From a virus, in IMG/VR virus record IMGVR_UViG_3300044675_006348, positions 1 to 51,620 of that record: a stretch of DNA of 51,620 nt, one strand, 5' to 3'. Each line of letters starts with the position of its first letter. Position 1 is the stretch's first letter. Below the pieces are notes generated by a model. That model made no database searches and had not been told where the DNA came from. It saw nothing but the letters and a program-made list of their open reading frames with translations. The position numbers and the translations under genes are program-made. Below, piece by piece: positions 50,231 through 51,620 of this stretch.

Positions 50231-50541
50231 GAGAGTCGTGACTTAAGTTTGTGTTCGAGTTTGGTGAGGAGTTCTGAGTACTTGTAAAGATACTCGGTGT
50301 TTTCCCAAAGTTCTTTGACGAGTTTGAGTTTAGCCATTGCTACGGAAGGATTACCGAAGTTGATTTCTTTTAGAATGTTATCCTTCTGACGAATCAGGAT
50401 AAAATCTAGTTGAGTCTTGTTCTGGATGGTCAACTGGTTGTATTCGAATGAGTTCTGAAAGATCGCATCCTGAGACTCCCCCTCGGAGTTGGCCGGTGAA
50501 TTTCCTGGGGAGGGAGGCGGTAGAGGGTTTAGTTGTTCCAT
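50227..50541 (-). CDS. 104-residue hypothetical protein
   Basis: Start ATG at 50541 (MEQLNPLPPPS) with AAGGAA about 13 bp upstream. Pro/Ser-rich N-terminus, then a helical, charged remainder. Unknown. Confidence 0.5.
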   Translation of the reverse strand: MEQLNPLPPPSPGNSPANSEGESQDAIFQNSFEYNQLTIQNKTQLDFILIRQKDNILKEINFGNPSVAMAKLKLVKELWENTEYLYKYSELLTKLEHKLKSRLS

Positions 50542-50603
50542 ATTGCATGGGTTCCTTTCGAGAAGAGTGGTGGTGATTGTCAACGAGATACTTACAACGG
50601 ATT

Positions 50604-51017
50604 TTACGGATTCTGTGGACCATGAGAGTTGGGTGGAGTGTAAGGACTAATTTCTTCGGGACCAAAAACGTCACGACTCTTTCCAATTTCAACTTCAAAC
50701 ACTAGTGGTGTTTTGTACATGCCTCTGATTTCTTTGATTGTTCCGACACCTAAGACGGTTTCGACAAGTTGTCCGACTTGGTAACTTTCTGGAGAGGGTC
50801 GTACTTCGACTATGACTGGATCGCCTACGATGGTGTTTTTGAATCGAATTACTGGATCGGACGTAAATAAGTGGTTTGGTTGTATTGTTGCCAGTCCTGA
50901 CTTTAAGCTCCCAATAATATACTTGGTAAGCTCTTGCTTGTTTTCAGTAAGGACTGTAGGCATTGAAATATCGACTTGAATCGTAACAATGCTTTTTGGT
51001 ACTGACGATGAAGGCAT
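50604..51017 (-). CDS. 137-residue protein with SH3-like part
   Basis: It includes a KOW/SH3-like segment, YQVGQLVETVLGVGTIKEI (named by YQVGQ and GTIKEI), similar in style to SH3-like parts of two other genes here. Second gene of the operon. Unknown. Confidence 0.55.
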   Translation of the reverse strand: MPSSSVPKSIVTIQVDISMPTVLTENKQELTKYIIGSLKSGLATIQPNHLFTSDPVIRFKNTIVGDPVIVEVRPSPESYQVGQLVETVLGVGTIKEIRGMYKTPLVFEVEIGKSRDVFGPEEISPYTPPNSHGPQNP

Positions 51018-51026
51018 GATAGATTC

Positions 51027-51347
51027 CTAAACGAGTTCGACGACGATACGGTGTGGGGCTAGAAGGGCATTGAGTGGGACGACCACATCTTTCTGGGGTG
51101 TGACTTCTAGCAGACGTAGGATTTGTAGAGTGAGAGAAGAATCGAGGATTGTTCTACGATGTTGAACTGTAAACGGGTGGTACAGTTTCTTGGTTTGACT
51201 GGGGAACTTGGTTTTCTCTGGAATAGTGAAACCTAGTTCGAGTAGGATGCAACCAAGAAAATCGTATCGATCCCCATCAAATAAATAGTTTGACGGGTGA
51301 CGGATTACAATTTTGGGGATACGGATTATTCGGAATTGTGGGTCCAT
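51027..51347 (-). CDS. 106-residue first gene of the early operon
   Basis: The ATG at 51347 (MDPQFRIIRIPK) is chosen over a longer frame whose N-terminal part is an artefact of A/T-rich leader DNA. First gene downstream of the right-end promoter, with a leader of about 140 nt. Unknown function; an early-expressed gene. Confidence 0.6.
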   Translation of the reverse strand: MDPQFRIIRIPKIVIRHPSNYLFDGDRYDFLGCILLELGFTIPEKTKFPSQTKKLYHPFTVQHRRTILDSSLTLQILRLLEVTPQKDVVVPLNALLAPHRIVVELV

Positions 51348-51620
51348 TGATAGCCTAACGAAAAACGAAGTACACAAAAGACAAAAGAAACGAAAAACAC
51401 AAAAGAGACAAAATAGAATTAGTAAAAATAATACGCGGTGAAAAACGAAGTATCCCAACGCGATAGCGTAAGGTTTGCACGTTCCTACCATGAATTATAA
51501 CAAAGTATCGACAAAAGACAATAGCGAAATCCAGAAAATAAGAAAATAATAAAATTTATTTTTAAGGCGGATTATTAGAAAAACTGAAGCGGGCTTGGGA
51601 TCAAATAAAAATATGCTAGC
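51348..51620 (-). other. Right-end A/T-rich leader and promoter region
   Basis: 273 bp without a gene. It is A-rich on the plus strand (AAACGAAAAACAC words, reused twice near 51363 and 51442: AAAAACGAAGTA) with A/T blocks 51540-51565. The last 8 bases, ATGCTAGC, share words with the left-end array. No terminal direct repeat with the first bases was seen. Confidence 0.6.
51494..51521 (-). promoter_or_regulatory. Early operon promoter
   Basis: On the minus strand -35 TTGTCT (51516-51521), 16-bp spacer, -10 TATAAT (51494-51499) followed by TCA. Strong match to sigma70 and identical architecture to the late promoter at 27224-27251. Confidence 0.75.

Larger units (their letters stand above)
444..50509 (+). 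repeat. Genome-wide oriented CCTGGGG motif (dispersed)
   Basis: About 32 exact plus-strand copies and about 6 opposite copies by eye; more than 25 TTCTGGGG variants in addition. Examples: 444, 1326, 7967, 10257, 11639, 14898, 19361, 20398, 24918, 27412, 30379, 34735, 38783, 43726, 46308, 49975, 50503. Extended consensus TTCCTGGGGNGAG. Found in noncoding DNA, ribosome-binding sites and in all three codon frames (PQE, PG, PR). Confidence 0.8.

Noticed and set aside
1-51620. Terminal direct repeats of the window
   Set aside because: The first and last bases show no shared run beyond short words such as GCTAGC, so permutation or exact ends cannot be decided.

Overview
The window looks like a nearly complete genome of a long-tailed (siphovirus-type) tailed phage of about 51.6 kb. 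Every gene I accept lies on the minus strand, so transcription runs from right to left. No ribosomal RNA, tRNA, integrase, CRISPR or IS element was recognised. The host is most likely a planctomycete. This is an inference from memory of families: an exported protein at 37.1-37.7 kb has an ending like secreted planctomycete proteins, another exported protein is at 24.4-25.1 kb, and the glycosyltransferase at 4.9-6.1 kb ends in a Cys-rich domain that I associate with planctomycete genomes and their prophages.

Layout, following transcription. (1) 51.35-51.62 kb holds a sigma70-type promoter (TTGTCT, 16 bp, TATAAT). (2) 51.3-36.5 kb is the early and DNA-metabolism region. It contains many small unknown genes, a UvrD-like helicase, an ATP-dependent DNA ligase with an N-terminal WGR-like segment, a uracil-DNA glycosylase, two nucleases, a MazG-like pyrophosphohydrolase, a Sak4-type ATPase and an ssDNA-binding candidate. 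(3) 36-28 kb carries a PolA-family DNA polymerase, a primase-helicase, the large terminase, a dNTP-pyrophosphohydrolase fused to SH3/KOW-like domains, and a staphylococcal-nuclease homologue. (4) At 27.1-27.3 kb a second promoter with the same architecture precedes an intrinsic-terminator-like leader and starts the late operon. (5) 27.1-20.2 kb holds a subtilisin-like protease, small exported or membrane proteins, and fibre-like proteins including a LamG protein. (6) 20.2-13 kb is the head and neck module: portal, a protease-capsid fusion, a decoration protein, connectors, tail tube, and tail chaperones with a canonical -1 frameshift site. (7) 13-4.9 kb holds the tape measure, distal tail proteins and a glycosyltransferase.

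(8) 4.9-0 kb is different. It has few genes, individual promoters and terminators, and dense arrays of short repeats: a 46-bp periodic array, TGTCA-N3-TGGCA sites, TTTCTCAA..TTGAGAAA palindromes and G4T6 tracts. This is the best place to look for the replication origin, a partition site or a packaging site.

Two features span the genome. First, the oriented 7-mer CCTGGGG occurs about 32 times on the plus strand (about 6 times inverted), in all three codon frames and in noncoding DNA. It doubles as the Shine-Dalgarno region of at least six genes. Second, a 19-bp operator-like element (TTARTATC-N7-GATA) brackets both the late promoter and one promoter at the left end, which suggests a shared regulator. 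No peptidoglycan-degrading endolysin was recognised, while a complete subtilisin triad is encoded by the first late gene. All counts and alignments were made by eye.
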